The notes beneath the pieces were generated by a model. It ran no database searches and was not told where the DNA came from. It worked only from the letters and a program-made list of their open reading frames with translations. Below, piece after piece: positions 51,607 to 61,196 of a DNA stretch of 64,000 nt. Position 1 is the stretch's first letter. Each line of letters opens with the position of its first letter. Source of the DNA: JACKIP01 sp963710165. Its GTDB lineage: Bacteria; Pseudomonadota; Alphaproteobacteria; Micavibrionales; Micavibrionaceae. A program made the position numbers and the translations under genes. The stretch lies in contig CAVPYZ010000003.1 in the NCBI GenBank assembly GCA_963710165.1, forward strand, positions 17,674 to 81,673. The letters run 5' to 3'.

Positions 51607-54444
51607 CTACTTTTTCAGCTGTTTTAGAATAGCGAACGGATTATCCTCATCTGATTTTTTCGCCTTTGCGCTGATCACATTTGGTTTGTTTGATTGCGGC
51701 TTTTTATTTTTATTGTAGGGTTTCTTTCCTGCAGGCTTATCTTTTTTAATGTACGGTTTAGTCGATGCTTTGCCACGTTTTAACGCGAATGTCGCAAGCT
51801 CGGGTTTTTTCTGTTCAGTTTTCTTCTGCTCGGGCACTGCTTTTTCTTCAGAAGTTTCAGGGGACGAAACGTCTTTGCGAGGGGCTTCTTCAGATATCGC
51901 TGAAGGCTCAACAGTTTCGGCAGGTTTGTCCTGTACGTTTTCGGTTGCTTTCGTAGGTGTCGATGTTTCAGTTTTTTCTTCTTTTACCGAAGTTTCGGAG
52001 CTGGCCTCCACTTTTTCGGATTCGTGTGCCGGATCGTGGATTTTCTTATGACCAAGATCACTCAGAATGTCGTAAAGTTCGGCAATGGGACAGCCGAGCC
52101 ATTCTGCCATTTTATGTTGTGCCTGAAATTTCCCCTCTTTGGCTGTATCATAAATTTCGCAGACAATACGGTCCAGCATATCGGCACGAATAGCACGTAC
52201 ACCATAGACCGGATAGCCGATAGATTGATAATAGGCGCGGTTGATCGCTTTGGGATCAACAACCTCGGAAACACTGCCGTCTCTGGGGATCGGTGCAGGC
52301 AGGGTCTGATCATTCCAAAGGCTCCACAAAATCGCTTTCATTCGAATGGCGGCGGGTTTACCCATAGCAGGCATGAAGACAAGAACGGGGCCAAGACGTA
52401 CGCCTTTTTGACGTACCGTACGTCTGGTATCTGTATCCAGACCCGCAATCATATCCTCCAGTTTTTCACGTGGCATAATGCCGAGTTTTTCATGAAGTTG
52501 GTGTGCCAATCCGCGTACAGGGGCGGCAACCCCTTCCTCATGTTCTGTCAGCTTGACAAGAGGTTCAAGCACGGTTGCGATCTGTTGCTTTAAAGCGTCT
52601 TTTAGCTTCAGTTGTAATGCTTTTTTATCCGTGTCTTGTAACAAGTCACTTTCAGATAATGTGACATCGGGGCTGTAAAGGCTATCACCCTTTTTAATCG
52701 CGGCAACCCTCTGCCCGGGCAGAGGGTTGCTGGCAAGGGGTTGGTAGCAAATGTCACCATTTTCCTGCAAACGGAACTGGGTGGCTTCGGCGTTTAAAAT
52801 ATCGGTCATGCGTCGTTCAATTTCCTGTTTTAATGCAGAGCGCGCCGCGCTCATAACTGCTTTATACTCATTTCCGCCGCTATTGTCATCAGGAATAAAC
52901 TGAAACCCGCTGAGATAGCCGATTTTTTCCCCTTCAACGACGACTTCTCCATTACGCTTAATCCCCGCTAGGAGTTCCCCCTTTTCTTCCATCGCTTTCA
53001 CCAAAACGGATGTACGTCTGTCCACAAAACGGTGGGTTAAAGCCTCATGCAATGCGTCTGAAAGTTTATCTTCGATGGTGCGGGTGTCTCTTTGCCAGTT
53101 TTCGGCGTCTTTCAACCAACCCGCGCGGTGGGTGATAAAGGTCCATGTGCGTATATGTGCAATGCGGGTCATAAGTGTATCAACATCGCCCTCGGTATCA
53201 TCTAGGCGGTTGATCTGTTTCTGTACCCAATCGGTGGGAAGGTAGCCGTCCAGTAACTTGAAAAATATCTCCGCAATCAGGGCCTGATGCGTGTCGGATA
53301 ATGTTTTGCGAAAATCGGGAATCTGGCACGCATCCCATAAGAGGCGCACCAGATCGGGTGAGGTGGCAATATCCATCACGCTTTTTTGTTCCGCCAAAGC
53401 AATCAGCGTACGGTGATCATCGGAAAGACGCCCCTTGGTCAGGTAAGGAGAATTTGATTTATATTCCAGACTCTTAATGAGAGCCTGCGGTGATCTAAAA
53501 TTCAAATCGTGATTACGCCAGATGATTTTTTCAAGGGGAGGGAAGGTATTCAGCTTGATCGCTTCGGTGACTTCATTTTCCAGATCACGTACGTGTCCGG
53601 TAATACCAAAAGTACCGTCACGCTTGGCGCGCCCTGCGCGTCCCGCGATTTGAGCCATCTCTGCTGTATTAAGTGTACGTGGCCTGTGCCCGTCAAATTT
53701 GCGTGTGGCGGCAAGGGCAATATGATTAATATCCATATTCAAACCCATACCAATGGCGTCTGTTGCCACCATAAAATCCACTTCGCCCGACTGGTATAGT
53801 TCAACCTGTGCATTGCGTGCGCGCGGGCTGAGCGCGCCAAGAACAATGGCTGTGCCGCCGCGGTGACGACGGATCATCTCTGCATAGCGGTAAACATCAT
53901 CAACCGAAAACGCCACGACCGCCGTACGTTTCGGCAGGCGGGACAGCTTTTTAAAGCCAGTATAGGTGAGTTCGGACAGGCGTTCGCGCGTGGTGAATTC
54001 GGTTTCCGGTATCAATTCACGGATAATCGGACGGATTGTTTCTGCCCCCAGAAACATTGTCTCAAATTTTCCGCGCGCCCGTAACAGGCGGTCTGTGAAA
54101 ACATGGCCGCGTTCGGGATCAGCGCAAAGCTGGATTTCATCAATCGCCAGAAATTCAAAATCACGCTCCACCGGCATGGCTTCAACGGTGCAGAGGAAAT
54201 AACGCGCATTCTGCGGAATAATCTTTTCCTCGCCTGTGACCAGCGCCACGGCGGAAACGCCCTTTTCCTGCACCAGTTTATCATAGTTCTCACGGGCAAG
54301 CAGACGCAGGGGAAACCCGATCACACCACTTTTATAGCTGGTCATGCGCTCTAACGCATATGTTGTCTTACCGGTATTGGTCGGACCAAGACAGGCACGT
54401 ATTATAGAGCGATCATCGCTGGGGAGGTAAAAATTTCTTTTCAT
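51607..54444 (-). CDS. SUV3-like RNA/DNA helicase with C-terminal disordered tail
   Basis: This 945-residue SF2 helicase has Walker A GPTNTGKTTYALERM near residue 20, DEIQLC near residue 105, the ATDAIGMGLNMDIN and QIAGRAGRAKRDGTFG helicase C motifs near residues 228-280, and a SUV3-type C-terminal region. From about residue 820 a Lys/Glu/Thr-rich tail begins, without fold. Alphaproteobacteria carry such a helicase as a conserved single gene. A role in RNA turnover by analogy with mitochondrial SUV3 is inference. Confidence 0.9.
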   Translation of the reverse strand: MKRNFYLPSDDRSIIRACLGPTNTGKTTYALERMTSYKSGVIGFPLRLLARENYDKLVQEKGVSAVALVTGEEKIIPQNARYFLCTVEAMPVERDFEFLAIDEIQLCADPERGHVFTDRLLRARGKFETMFLGAETIRPIIRELIPETEFTTRERLSELTYTGFKKLSRLPKRTAVVAFSVDDVYRYAEMIRRHRGGTAIVLGALSPRARNAQVELYQSGEVDFMVATDAIGMGLNMDINHIALAATRKFDGHRPRTLNTAEMAQIAGRAGRAKRDGTFGITGHVRDLENEVTEAIKLNTFPPLEKIIWRNHDLNFRSPQALIKSLEYKSNSPYLTKGRLSDDHRTLIALAEQKSVMDIATSPDLVRLLWDACQIPDFRKTLSDTHQALIAEIFFKLLDGYLPTDWVQKQINRLDDTEGDVDTLMTRIAHIRTWTFITHRAGWLKDAENWQRDTRTIEDKLSDALHEALTHRFVDRRTSVLVKAMEEKGELLAGIKRNGEVVVEGEKIGYLSGFQFIPDDNSGGNEYKAVMSAARSALKQEIERRMTDILNAEATQFRLQENGDICYQPLASNPLPGQRVAAIKKGDSLYSPDVTLSESDLLQDTDKKALQLKLKDALKQQIATVLEPLVKLTEHEEGVAAPVRGLAHQLHEKLGIMPREKLEDMIAGLDTDTRRTVRQKGVRLGPVLVFMPAMGKPAAIRMKAILWSLWNDQTLPAPIPRDGSVSEVVDPKAINRAYYQSIGYPVYGVRAIRADMLDRIVCEIYDTAKEGKFQAQHKMAEWLGCPIAELYDILSDLGHKKIHDPAHESEKVEASSETSVKEEKTETSTPTKATENVQDKPAETVEPSAISEEAPRKDVSSPETSEEKAVPEQKKTEQKKPELATFALKRGKASTKPYIKKDKPAGKKPYNKNKKPQSNKPNVISAKAKKSDEDNPFAILKQLKK

Positions 54445-54531
54445 ATGTCATTCGCTCTGGTCAAGCTAACTCAGCTTTGTTAAAAGAGTATAGATTTATA
54501 TACCACGCCCACAAGATCGAGGACCAAAAAG

Positions 54532-56289
54532 ATGCGCGTTTCCCAAATTTCTTTCCCATTTATGATGCTGACAATGCTGTCTGTTCTGTTTATAGCAGGA
54601 TGTGACACACGCGAAGAGAAGGTTGAGTATGTCCCCCCTGTGCAGGGTGATCTTCTGACCAATGGTCGTATTGCAAAGATTTCACCCGAGGGTGCAGCTG
54701 AGGTCAAAAGAATGATCGAAGACATTTATTTTGTTAATCAATATGCAGATATGCTGGGAATGTTTTCGGACGAAGAAAAGGATAATATATCCGAACATGT
54801 GGAGTTTAGAGGTGCTTTTGAAGTGACCCCCAGAACTGATCACTATGAAGTTTCTTTCCCTGATCGCACAACAATATATCCGCCAGAGGGGGAAGAAGAG
54901 TTTGAAAGCATCGAGATTTTTCACAAAATCGGTCTGCGCGTTCGTCCCACAGGTGATCCGTCCGCCTTCGACATTGAATTTTCTGCTGAAAACAAGCCGA
55001 TTTATGCGGTGATGAATACCAAAGACGGGCGTGAAGTCGAATTTATGACCTTTACGTTCGAATCCGGTAATGAGTTTAAGGGACTTTGGCATAATGACTT
55101 ACAGTCTTTTGCACAATTGACGGGCAGTATGCTGAATGCCGCGCTTCAGGTTTATATACCGGAGGAATATCGTCGTGAATTTGACGGCATTGACAAATTC
55201 TCTGTCAATTTCTCTGATGTGATTGCCAATGCGAAGTTAGTGCCTGATGATAATAATTTGTGGTCCGGCCCCTATAATAGCAGCATGGGTAAAATTTCCA
55301 TTGAGTTGCCGCAAGATGTTGGCGGTGTAACCATCCTTAACTTTAATACGAAACAAGATATTCAAAAGCTGAATCCTGCGGCCTATAGCGAATTTTTTCA
55401 GGCATATGATAATTTATCGGAAAGCCTTTACGATGTAAGTGAAAATACGGTTGAAGATGAAGCTGAGATTGATATGCTTCCACTGCTCAAATCCTATAAA
55501 ACATTATTTACAGAGGGGTTTGATACGTATGATTTTAAAATGATGTTATCTGATATTTCTGTCAGGTTGAATAAAACACCCGAGACAGCGCATACGTTAA
55601 AAGAGTTCGGTATTGAAGAAATTTCTGTAGAGTCCTTTATGTCGACGATTGAAGATGACAAGGCGAAGTTTGATGTCTCCTACGCTGTCAAAGGGATTGA
55701 TATTGGTTTGAAACAGTTTGAAGAAGAGTTTGGCGGCGCAACCCCGCAAGAGCTGGTTCCGGAAAATGTCAGCTTTGGCATCGGTTTTGAAAACTTGCCG
55801 CTAGCTTCTTTGGCTGATAAATCTATCGCTTTGGCGGAGCAAGCCGGAAATAACAATAAACAGTTAGAAAGTCTGTTTGCGCAAAACTCTTCCGAATTCA
55901 TTAATATGCTGGCGGAGGCAGAGACAAAAATTAAAATCAATGATTCCTATATCGGCAATGATGTATGGTTGCTGCTTATCAATGGTTTGGGTCATGTGAA
56001 CCCGCAATCCCCTGTTATGATGCAGGGCGAAACAGAAGTGCGATTTTACGGGATGGATTACCTGATGCAAATCATGGATCAACGCATGAAAAGCGAAGAG
56101 ACAGCGCCGCCTGTCCGTATCATGTTGCAACAATACGCAACGGGTCTTGGCATGATGCAGATGTTCGGACAGCAGAAAAAAGATGATAATGGGCGCGATT
56201 ATCGTGGTTACACCTTGACGCTATCACCTGATGGTAAAGTTCAAATGAACGGCACTGATATGTCTCAAATGATGGGGATGATGAGATAA
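54532..56289 (+). CDS. large hypothetical lipoprotein
   Basis: This 585-residue protein starts with a signal peptide and lipobox LFIAGC (Cys near residue 24), so it is lipid-anchored in the periplasm. The mature part is mostly beta and helical with no family I recognise. Several stretches such as FGIGFENLPLASLADKSIAL resemble DUF945 or YdgA-like proteins, but the match is weak. The C-terminus is Met-rich (MSQMMGMMR). It is divergent from the helicase and precedes nhaA. Confidence 0.65.
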   Translation: MRVSQISFPFMMLTMLSVLFIAGCDTREEKVEYVPPVQGDLLTNGRIAKISPEGAAEVKRMIEDIYFVNQYADMLGMFSDEEKDNISEHVEFRGAFEVTPRTDHYEVSFPDRTTIYPPEGEEEFESIEIFHKIGLRVRPTGDPSAFDIEFSAENKPIYAVMNTKDGREVEFMTFTFESGNEFKGLWHNDLQSFAQLTGSMLNAALQVYIPEEYRREFDGIDKFSVNFSDVIANAKLVPDDNNLWSGPYNSSMGKISIELPQDVGGVTILNFNTKQDIQKLNPAAYSEFFQAYDNLSESLYDVSENTVEDEAEIDMLPLLKSYKTLFTEGFDTYDFKMMLSDISVRLNKTPETAHTLKEFGIEEISVESFMSTIEDDKAKFDVSYAVKGIDIGLKQFEEEFGGATPQELVPENVSFGIGFENLPLASLADKSIALAEQAGNNNKQLESLFAQNSSEFINMLAEAETKIKINDSYIGNDVWLLLINGLGHVNPQSPVMMQGETEVRFYGMDYLMQIMDQRMKSEETAPPVRIMLQQYATGLGMMQMFGQQKKDDNGRDYRGYTLTLSPDGKVQMNGTDMSQMMGMMR

Positions 56290-56307
56290 TTTTATTTTAA
56301 TGGATTT

Positions 56308-56341
56308 AGCGGCTTAACAGCCGCTGAAAATCCTCTATACT
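56308..56341 (+). promoter_or_regulatory. nhaA promoter overlapping an inverted repeat
   Basis: TTAACA (56,314-56,319) and TATACT (56,336-56,341) are 16 bases apart and resemble a sigma-70 promoter. The -35 sits in the loop of a perfect seven-base inverted repeat (AGCGGCT-TAAC-AGCCGCT, 56,308-56,325). Predicted transcription starts about at the nhaA ATG (56,349), so the message would be leaderless. The repeat could be an operator site. Confidence 0.5.
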
Positions 56342-56348
56342 TTATTAT

Positions 56349-57674
56349 ATGAGTGATACCCCACCCAATATGGCGCCTGCGCGCATTACCGAAAAATTAA
56401 AAGACTTTTTCCGTCTGGAAGCGGCGGGTGGTATCGTTTTGGTGATCGCCGCGTCACTTGCCCTTATCATTGCCAATACAGACCTATATGATCTGTACCA
56501 TTACATTCTAAATGAAACGCAATTCCGTATCGGGTTTTCCGATGATTACGGATCGGACCTTCTGCTCAAAAAATCAATCCTTCTCTGGATCAATGACGGC
56601 CTAATGGCTATTTTCTTTTTCCTTGTTGGATTAGAGATCAAGCGCGAATTACTGGAAGGGGAGCTTTCCAGCCGTACGCGTGCCTTACTGCCAGCGCTTG
56701 CCGCGATTGGTGGTATGGTTGTTCCTGCGGCGTTATTCTATTACTTAAATCAGGATAATCCGGAAGCTGTCAGAGGGTGGGCGATTCCTGCTGCAACTGA
56801 TATTGCCTTTGCTCTTGGCGTTCTCTCCTTGGTTGGGTCACGTGCACCGATCAGCTTAAAAATATTGCTAACCGCTGTTGCCATTATTGATGATCTGGGC
56901 GCAATTTTGATTATTGCCATATTCTATTCCGACCATGTCTATATGAACCCGCTCTTCTTCGCCGCGGCGGCGCTGATGGTAATGTTTATCCTCAACAGAC
57001 GTGGCACACTTGGAACAATGCCCTATATTATTATTGGTATTATATTATGGATTGCCGTTTTGAAGTCGGGCATTCATGCAACACTGGCGGGTGTTATTAC
57101 AGCGTTTTTTATTCCTCTACGCGGCGCGGATACAATTCATTGCCCCTTGAAGAAGCTGGAACATGCGCTTCATCCGTGGGTGGCGTTCGGCGTATTACCT
57201 ATTTTTGCCTTTGCCAATGCGGGTGTTCCTTTTGCGGGAATGGGATTTAAGGATTTGCTTGATCCTGTCACACTCGGGATTATTGTCGGATTATTTATCG
57301 GGAAACAGGTTGGTATTTTCACTGTTCTGTTCATTACGATTAAAATGGGGTTATCCCCCAAACCCAATAATGCAAATTGGTGGCAACTTTATGCTGTCTC
57401 TCTCCTATGCGGGATTGGGTTCACCATGTCGCTCTTTGTCGGGGGGCTTGCCTATGACGGGGTGGAGATGCAGGCATCGGTGCGCATGGGTGTTCTGGTC
57501 GGTTCTATTTTATCGGCAACCTGTGCCTTTCTGATTTTGAAATACGGACCGACCAATATGCGAACCGATCTGGTACAACAGCAAATTAATCAAAATAAAG
57601 CGATCAAAAAAGAAAAAAGAGCCGAGAAAAAAACACAGAAACAGCAGAAGAAAACCAAAAGGAAACAATCATGA
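56349..57674 (+). CDS. nhaA: Na+/H+ antiporter NhaA
   Basis: This 441-residue protein has twelve membrane helices. FFRLEAAGGIVLVIAASLAL opens helix 1, NDGLMAIFFFLVGLEIKREL lies near residue 79, and the ion-binding pair is AIIDDLGAI near residues 177-185. The chain ends in a Lys/Gln-rich cytoplasmic tail (KKEKRAEKKTQKQQKK), longer than in E. coli. It exports Na+ for H+ at alkaline pH. The stop overlaps the next gene in ATGA form, and icd follows. Confidence 0.95.
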   Translation: MSDTPPNMAPARITEKLKDFFRLEAAGGIVLVIAASLALIIANTDLYDLYHYILNETQFRIGFSDDYGSDLLLKKSILLWINDGLMAIFFFLVGLEIKRELLEGELSSRTRALLPALAAIGGMVVPAALFYYLNQDNPEAVRGWAIPAATDIAFALGVLSLVGSRAPISLKILLTAVAIIDDLGAILIIAIFYSDHVYMNPLFFAAAALMVMFILNRRGTLGTMPYIIIGIILWIAVLKSGIHATLAGVITAFFIPLRGADTIHCPLKKLEHALHPWVAFGVLPIFAFANAGVPFAGMGFKDLLDPVTLGIIVGLFIGKQVGIFTVLFITIKMGLSPKPNNANWWQLYAVSLLCGIGFTMSLFVGGLAYDGVEMQASVRMGVLVGSILSATCAFLILKYGPTNMRTDLVQQQINQNKAIKKEKRAEKKTQKQQKKTKRKQS

Positions 57675-57898
57675 GAAAAGCAATGGACTACCTGATTTTC
57701 GCAAATGCGGCTCTGACCGTTGTGATGACACTGGCTGTTATCTACACCATCTGGTCCCCCTATGATATGGGGCACGACATGACGTGGAAAATTATCGGCA
57801 GTTATTTTGTGATTATCATCAATCTGGTCGTCTTGTTTAAAATCCGCGATATTTATGCGATTAAAGAAATGACATCATCTGAAAAGGAAAATGTATGA
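57671..57898 (+). CDS. small two-helix membrane protein
   Basis: The 75-residue protein has two transmembrane helices (residues about 6-24 and 38-56) and a short charged tail. No family is recognised. It overlaps both nhaA and icd by four bases, so it is part of an nhaA-icd operon. It might assist NhaA, but that is speculation. Confidence 0.6.
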   Translation: MRKAMDYLIFANAALTVVMTLAVIYTIWSPYDMGHDMTWKIIGSYFVIIINLVVLFKIRDIYAIKEMTSSEKENV

Positions 57899-59337
57899 GT
57901 GATCTAACACCTATTACCGTTGCAAAGGGCGACGGCATTGGCCCCGAAATTATGGACGCCACACTGAAAATTCTGGAAGCGGCCGGCGCGCGGCTGGAGA
58001 TTGAAGAAGTTGAAATTGGCGAAGCGGTTTACGGACGCGGTATAAAAAACGGTATTGAAAAAGCAGCGTGGGATTCCATCAGGCGTACAAAAGTCTTTCT
58101 GAAAGCACCCATTTTCACACCATCGGGCAAGGGGTACAAAAGCCTGAACGTGACGGTGCGAAAGACGTTGGGTCTGTACGCAAATGTACGTCCCTGTACG
58201 TCTTATCATCCATTTATTGAAACCGATCATGCAAAAATGGATATTGTGATCATCCGCGAAAATGAAGAAGATTTATATGCGGGTATTGAATATCGCCAGA
58301 CGCAGACTGTTTGTGAGTCCATGAAGCTGATCTCTCGTCCGGGGTCGGAAAAAATCATTCGCTATGCCTTTGAATATGCCAAGGCGAATAACCGCAAAAA
58401 AGTCACTTGTATGATTAAAGACAACATCATGAAAATGGCGGACGGCCTGTTCTATCAAGTATTCCAGGAAGTGGGCGCGGAATACCCCGAGATTGAACAG
58501 GAACGTTATATCATTGATATCGGCACCGCCCGCATTGCGGCAAAACCGGAAGAGTTTGACGTCGTCGTAACGGAAAATTTATATGGCGACATTATATCCG
58601 ATGTGGCGGCAGAGATTACAGGGTCTGTCGGTTTGGGAATTTCCGCCAATATTGGTAAGGGGTGCGCTATGTTTGAGGCTATGCACGGCACCGCGCCCGA
58701 TATCGCAGGTGAGGGTATTGCCAATCCGTCGGGGCTCTTACTCGGCTCGATCATGATGCTGGTTCATATCGGTCAAAATGATGTGGCAGAGCGTGTGCAT
58801 AATGCATGGTTAAAAACAATAGAAGATGGCATTCATACAGGCGATATCTATCGTGAGAGTGTTAGTAAGGCACGTGTCGGCACAGATGAATTTACACAAG
58901 CCGTTATTGAGCGCATGGGACAAAAACCTGCGACACTCCCCGCAAAAGAATACGGCGAAGCAAAGCCGGGCGGGTTAGAATTACCCGAACCATCCGAATT
59001 CAAGGCACAGAAAAAAGTGTTGGTCGGGTGTGATGTATATCTGGACTGGACAGGAAATGCCAAAAAGCTGGGTGATATGACGAATAAAATCGGCAATAAC
59101 CTGTTCACATTGGAAATGATTTCCAACCGCGGCATGAAAGTCTGGCCAGACGGGGCAGAGGAAACATTCTGCGGTGATCATTGGCGTCTGCGTTATATGG
59201 CAAAGAGTGACATGATCCATCCACATATGCTTGATCTGGTTGACCAGCTAATTGCCCAAGAGTTGGATGTGATCAAAATTGAAAACCTCTACACCTTCGA
59301 CGGTGAAAACGGCTTCACCCAAGCGCAAGGTCAGTAA
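57895..59337 (+). CDS. icd: NADP-dependent isocitrate dehydrogenase (alphaproteobacterial type)
   Basis: This 480-residue enzyme belongs to the isopropylmalate/isocitrate dehydrogenase family. It has ITVAKGDGIGPEIMDATL, the substrate loop SLNVTVRKTLGLYANVRP, IIRENEEDLYAG, NLYGDIISDVAAE and EAMHGTAPDIAG. A C-terminal extension of about 140 residues marks the alphaproteobacterial/Rickettsia-type enzymes rather than the E. coli type. It oxidises isocitrate to 2-oxoglutarate with NADP. Confidence 0.94.
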   Translation: MSDLTPITVAKGDGIGPEIMDATLKILEAAGARLEIEEVEIGEAVYGRGIKNGIEKAAWDSIRRTKVFLKAPIFTPSGKGYKSLNVTVRKTLGLYANVRPCTSYHPFIETDHAKMDIVIIRENEEDLYAGIEYRQTQTVCESMKLISRPGSEKIIRYAFEYAKANNRKKVTCMIKDNIMKMADGLFYQVFQEVGAEYPEIEQERYIIDIGTARIAAKPEEFDVVVTENLYGDIISDVAAEITGSVGLGISANIGKGCAMFEAMHGTAPDIAGEGIANPSGLLLGSIMMLVHIGQNDVAERVHNAWLKTIEDGIHTGDIYRESVSKARVGTDEFTQAVIERMGQKPATLPAKEYGEAKPGGLELPEPSEFKAQKKVLVGCDVYLDWTGNAKKLGDMTNKIGNNLFTLEMISNRGMKVWPDGAEETFCGDHWRLRYMAKSDMIHPHMLDLVDQLIAQELDVIKIENLYTFDGENGFTQAQGQ

Positions 59338-59355
59338 GACGCATATATAGAAAAG

Positions 59356-59661
59356 TTAAAATATCCGGTTTAAATCGGATATTGCGGACTTTTTTCTGTA
59401 TCTGAGTTCAGCTGTTATAGGATCAAAGTCCACAACATCGGAACCCGTATCTTTTGCCTGTACGTCTGTCTTAACAGTTGTCGCAGATGCAAAAACGCTT
59501 GGCATGATCGAAGATGACGTTGCAACAACGCGCTCTTTCACGTTGTGATAAGCACTTTGAAGCTGTGTTGCACCTGTTTCACGAACGGCTCGATCAAATG
59601 CAGCATTTGCTTTAATAAAAGGGGCCTCGCCAATGGCGAAACGCGTCGTCGGGTTTCCCAT
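59356..59661 (-). CDS. truncated hypothetical protein cut at the junction
   Basis: The 101-residue frame is convergent with icd. The residues GEAPFIKANAAFDRAVRETG and later SSSIMPSVFASATT look like a helical unknown protein. The apparent start at 59,661 is probably false. Bases upstream of about 59,620-59,640 read as an ABC ATPase on the other strand, so this gene's real N-terminus is missing. No family is recognised. Confidence 0.45.
   Translation of the reverse strand: MGNPTTRFAIGEAPFIKANAAFDRAVRETGATQLQSAYHNVKERVVATSSSIMPSVFASATTVKTDVQAKDTGSDVVDFDPITAELRYRKKSAISDLNRIF
59360..59383. terminator. candidate bidirectional terminator after icd
   Basis: AATATCCG and CGGATATT form an eight-base-pair stem around an eight-base loop. 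On the minus strand the stem is followed by TTTTAACTTTT. On the plus strand a six-T run comes after seven other bases. It overlaps the end of the convergent truncated gene, so it may serve both genes. Confidence 0.45.
59620..59645. other. junction between alphaproteobacterial and foreign sequence
   Basis: To the left, an open minus-strand gene and icd have the composition of the main window. To the right, plus-strand codons read ANGETRRRVSHVIDTV, an ABC-ATPase segment, with no upstream part of that gene. Both partners are truncated at this point, and GC rises beyond it. No tRNA, direct repeat or IS end is seen here. This fits an assembly join better than site-specific insertion. Confidence 0.65.
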
Positions 59662-60244
59662 GTCATCGACACTGTGGCCTTGATGGCGTGCAGAGGAAAA
59701 TGATCAAAACCCTCTCCAAAGGCTACCGCCAACGTGTGGGACTGGCCGATGCCCTGGTCCACCAGCCAGATCTTCTGATCCTGGACGAGCCCACCAACGG
59801 CCTCGATCCCATACAGATCCGGCAGATACGCGAGCTCATCAAGCACCTCTCGCTCAACCACACGTCTGATTTCCACCACATCCTTTCGGAAGTGGAAATG
59901 ATCGCAAACCGGGTGGTCATCATCGACAAAGGAAAAATCAAGGCGGCGGACACGCCACAGAATTTGATCGCGGAGATGCGGACCGCAGGCAGGATCCAGT
60001 GCGAGCTTCAAGTGTCCAAAGACATTGCCACCCCTATTCTTTCAGAGCTACCTAACGTAAAAAAGGTGAGCTGCGAGGAGTTGGAGGAAGGCTGGGGGCG
60101 CTTCACAGTCTGGTCCGATTCCGGCACGGATACCCGGCAGTCCATCTGACCGCTTCCTCTTTAAACAACTGGCCACTTAGGTCGCTTTTCCGACACGAGG
60201 CGACGTTGGAGGATGTCTTTGTCGAAATGACGCGGAAGGACTAG
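59623..60244 (+). pseudogene. ABC transporter ATPase (GldA-like), 5'-truncated and frameshifted
   Basis: Pieces read in order ANGETRRRVSHVIDTV, then after a one-base loss QRKMIKTLSKGYRQRVGLAD, LLILDEPTNGLDPIQIRQ (Walker B), HILSEVEMIANRVVIIDKG, and after another shift WPLRSLFRHEATLEDVFVEM ending at TAG 60,242. The Walker A part is missing before the junction. Between SLN and HILSEV, three separate lost C bases would convert the expected HTVLISTHIL to the seen HTSDFHHIL. Lost bases in short C/G runs suggest sequence error rather than slow decay. Confidence 0.75.
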
Positions 60245-60333
60245 CTGGTTTTCCCGCAGGTATGTGTTAGAGCCCGCATATCGACTGAACATGTATCTTC
60301 CTTGGCCTTTCACGAGGAATGGTTCCATCGGAG

Positions 60334-61188
60334 ATGAAAAAACTGCTGCTATGCCCTGATCCCGATATTCACACAAGGCGGAGGGGGCTTCGGGGCACGA
60401 GCGTTTCCAGATCACCCGCGGTTCTGAATGTTTCCGGCTGGGATCCCAAGGAGATCCAACGCGGAGGTGACAAGTATTCGCAAGACAACGTCTAGCTCTT
60501 CGCAAAAACGGAGCGAAGGCACTAATCGCCCGCTCCGCGAAAGGGCCTCTGCTCGATGACAAGTTCGGAGACTTCATGAAATCCGCGGATCGCGAAGGCA
60601 TGCTGCTCGGCGCGTATCATTTCGTAACAATGAACCAGGATCCGGCCGCACAGGCAGACAGTTTCGTAAGCCGGGTAAAGGCGGTGGCGCGAGCCAAGGG
60701 GATTTCACAAAACCGCATCCTGCTTGTGGGCGACTTCGATACGAATTCCACCCCGGACCGGCTGGTAAAATTCATGACCCGCGTCCACGACAGAACCGGT
60801 GTGTATCCGGTCACTTATCTTGAAAACAGTGACGGCCTGCGGGCCCGGCTTCGCAATGCCTCGCAGGATCAGAAAAGAATCATACGTCGCTCGCCTTATT
60901 GGCTGGCGCTTTACGGGCCGGGCGGAACAGAGCGGACCATGTCGCGCGCGGGTGCGCTTACTCCAGACAGCCGACGGATCTCTACGGTGTCTGGAGCGAC
61001 TGGACGATGTGGCAATACGGCGGCGTCGTTTGGAAAACGGCGCCTCGCGCTCCAAGCACTACAGCACCGGATCATGGCGCAGTCCGAAGTTCTTCGGAGG
61101 TATGTCCCATCCGATGGAGCGCAATGTATTTAAAGGAAACGAGGGTGATCTGAGGGCGTTTTGGAACCGGCACAGCCTGCGTCTCTGA
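60334..61188 (+). pseudogene. GH25-family lysozyme-like protein, frameshifted
   Basis: A candidate start with GGAG upstream is ATG 60,334 (MKKLLL). Pieces are VLNVSGWDPKEIQ, then ALRKNGAKALIARSAKGPLL, GDFMKSADREGMLLGAYHF, LLVGDFDTNSTPDRLVKF, YWLALYGPGG, DLYGVWSDWTMWQYGG and FFGGMSHPMERNVFKG, ending in NRHSLRL at 61,188. At least three frame changes are needed. Each part fits GH25 lysozymes, which cut peptidoglycan or chitin-like polymers. It is convergent with the phospholipase-D-type gene. Confidence 0.75.
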
Positions 61189-61196
61189 GGCATTGC

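Noticed and set aside
8050..59470. GTACGT/ACGTAC appears frequently across coding sequence (roughly 50 by eye), seeming absent in the first 8 kb and in the foreign end
   Set aside because: Much of it is Val-Arg coded GTA-CGT or Thr/Arg codon pairs. The hand count is only modestly above random expectation, and no longer consensus emerges. It is not a convincing uptake or restriction signature.
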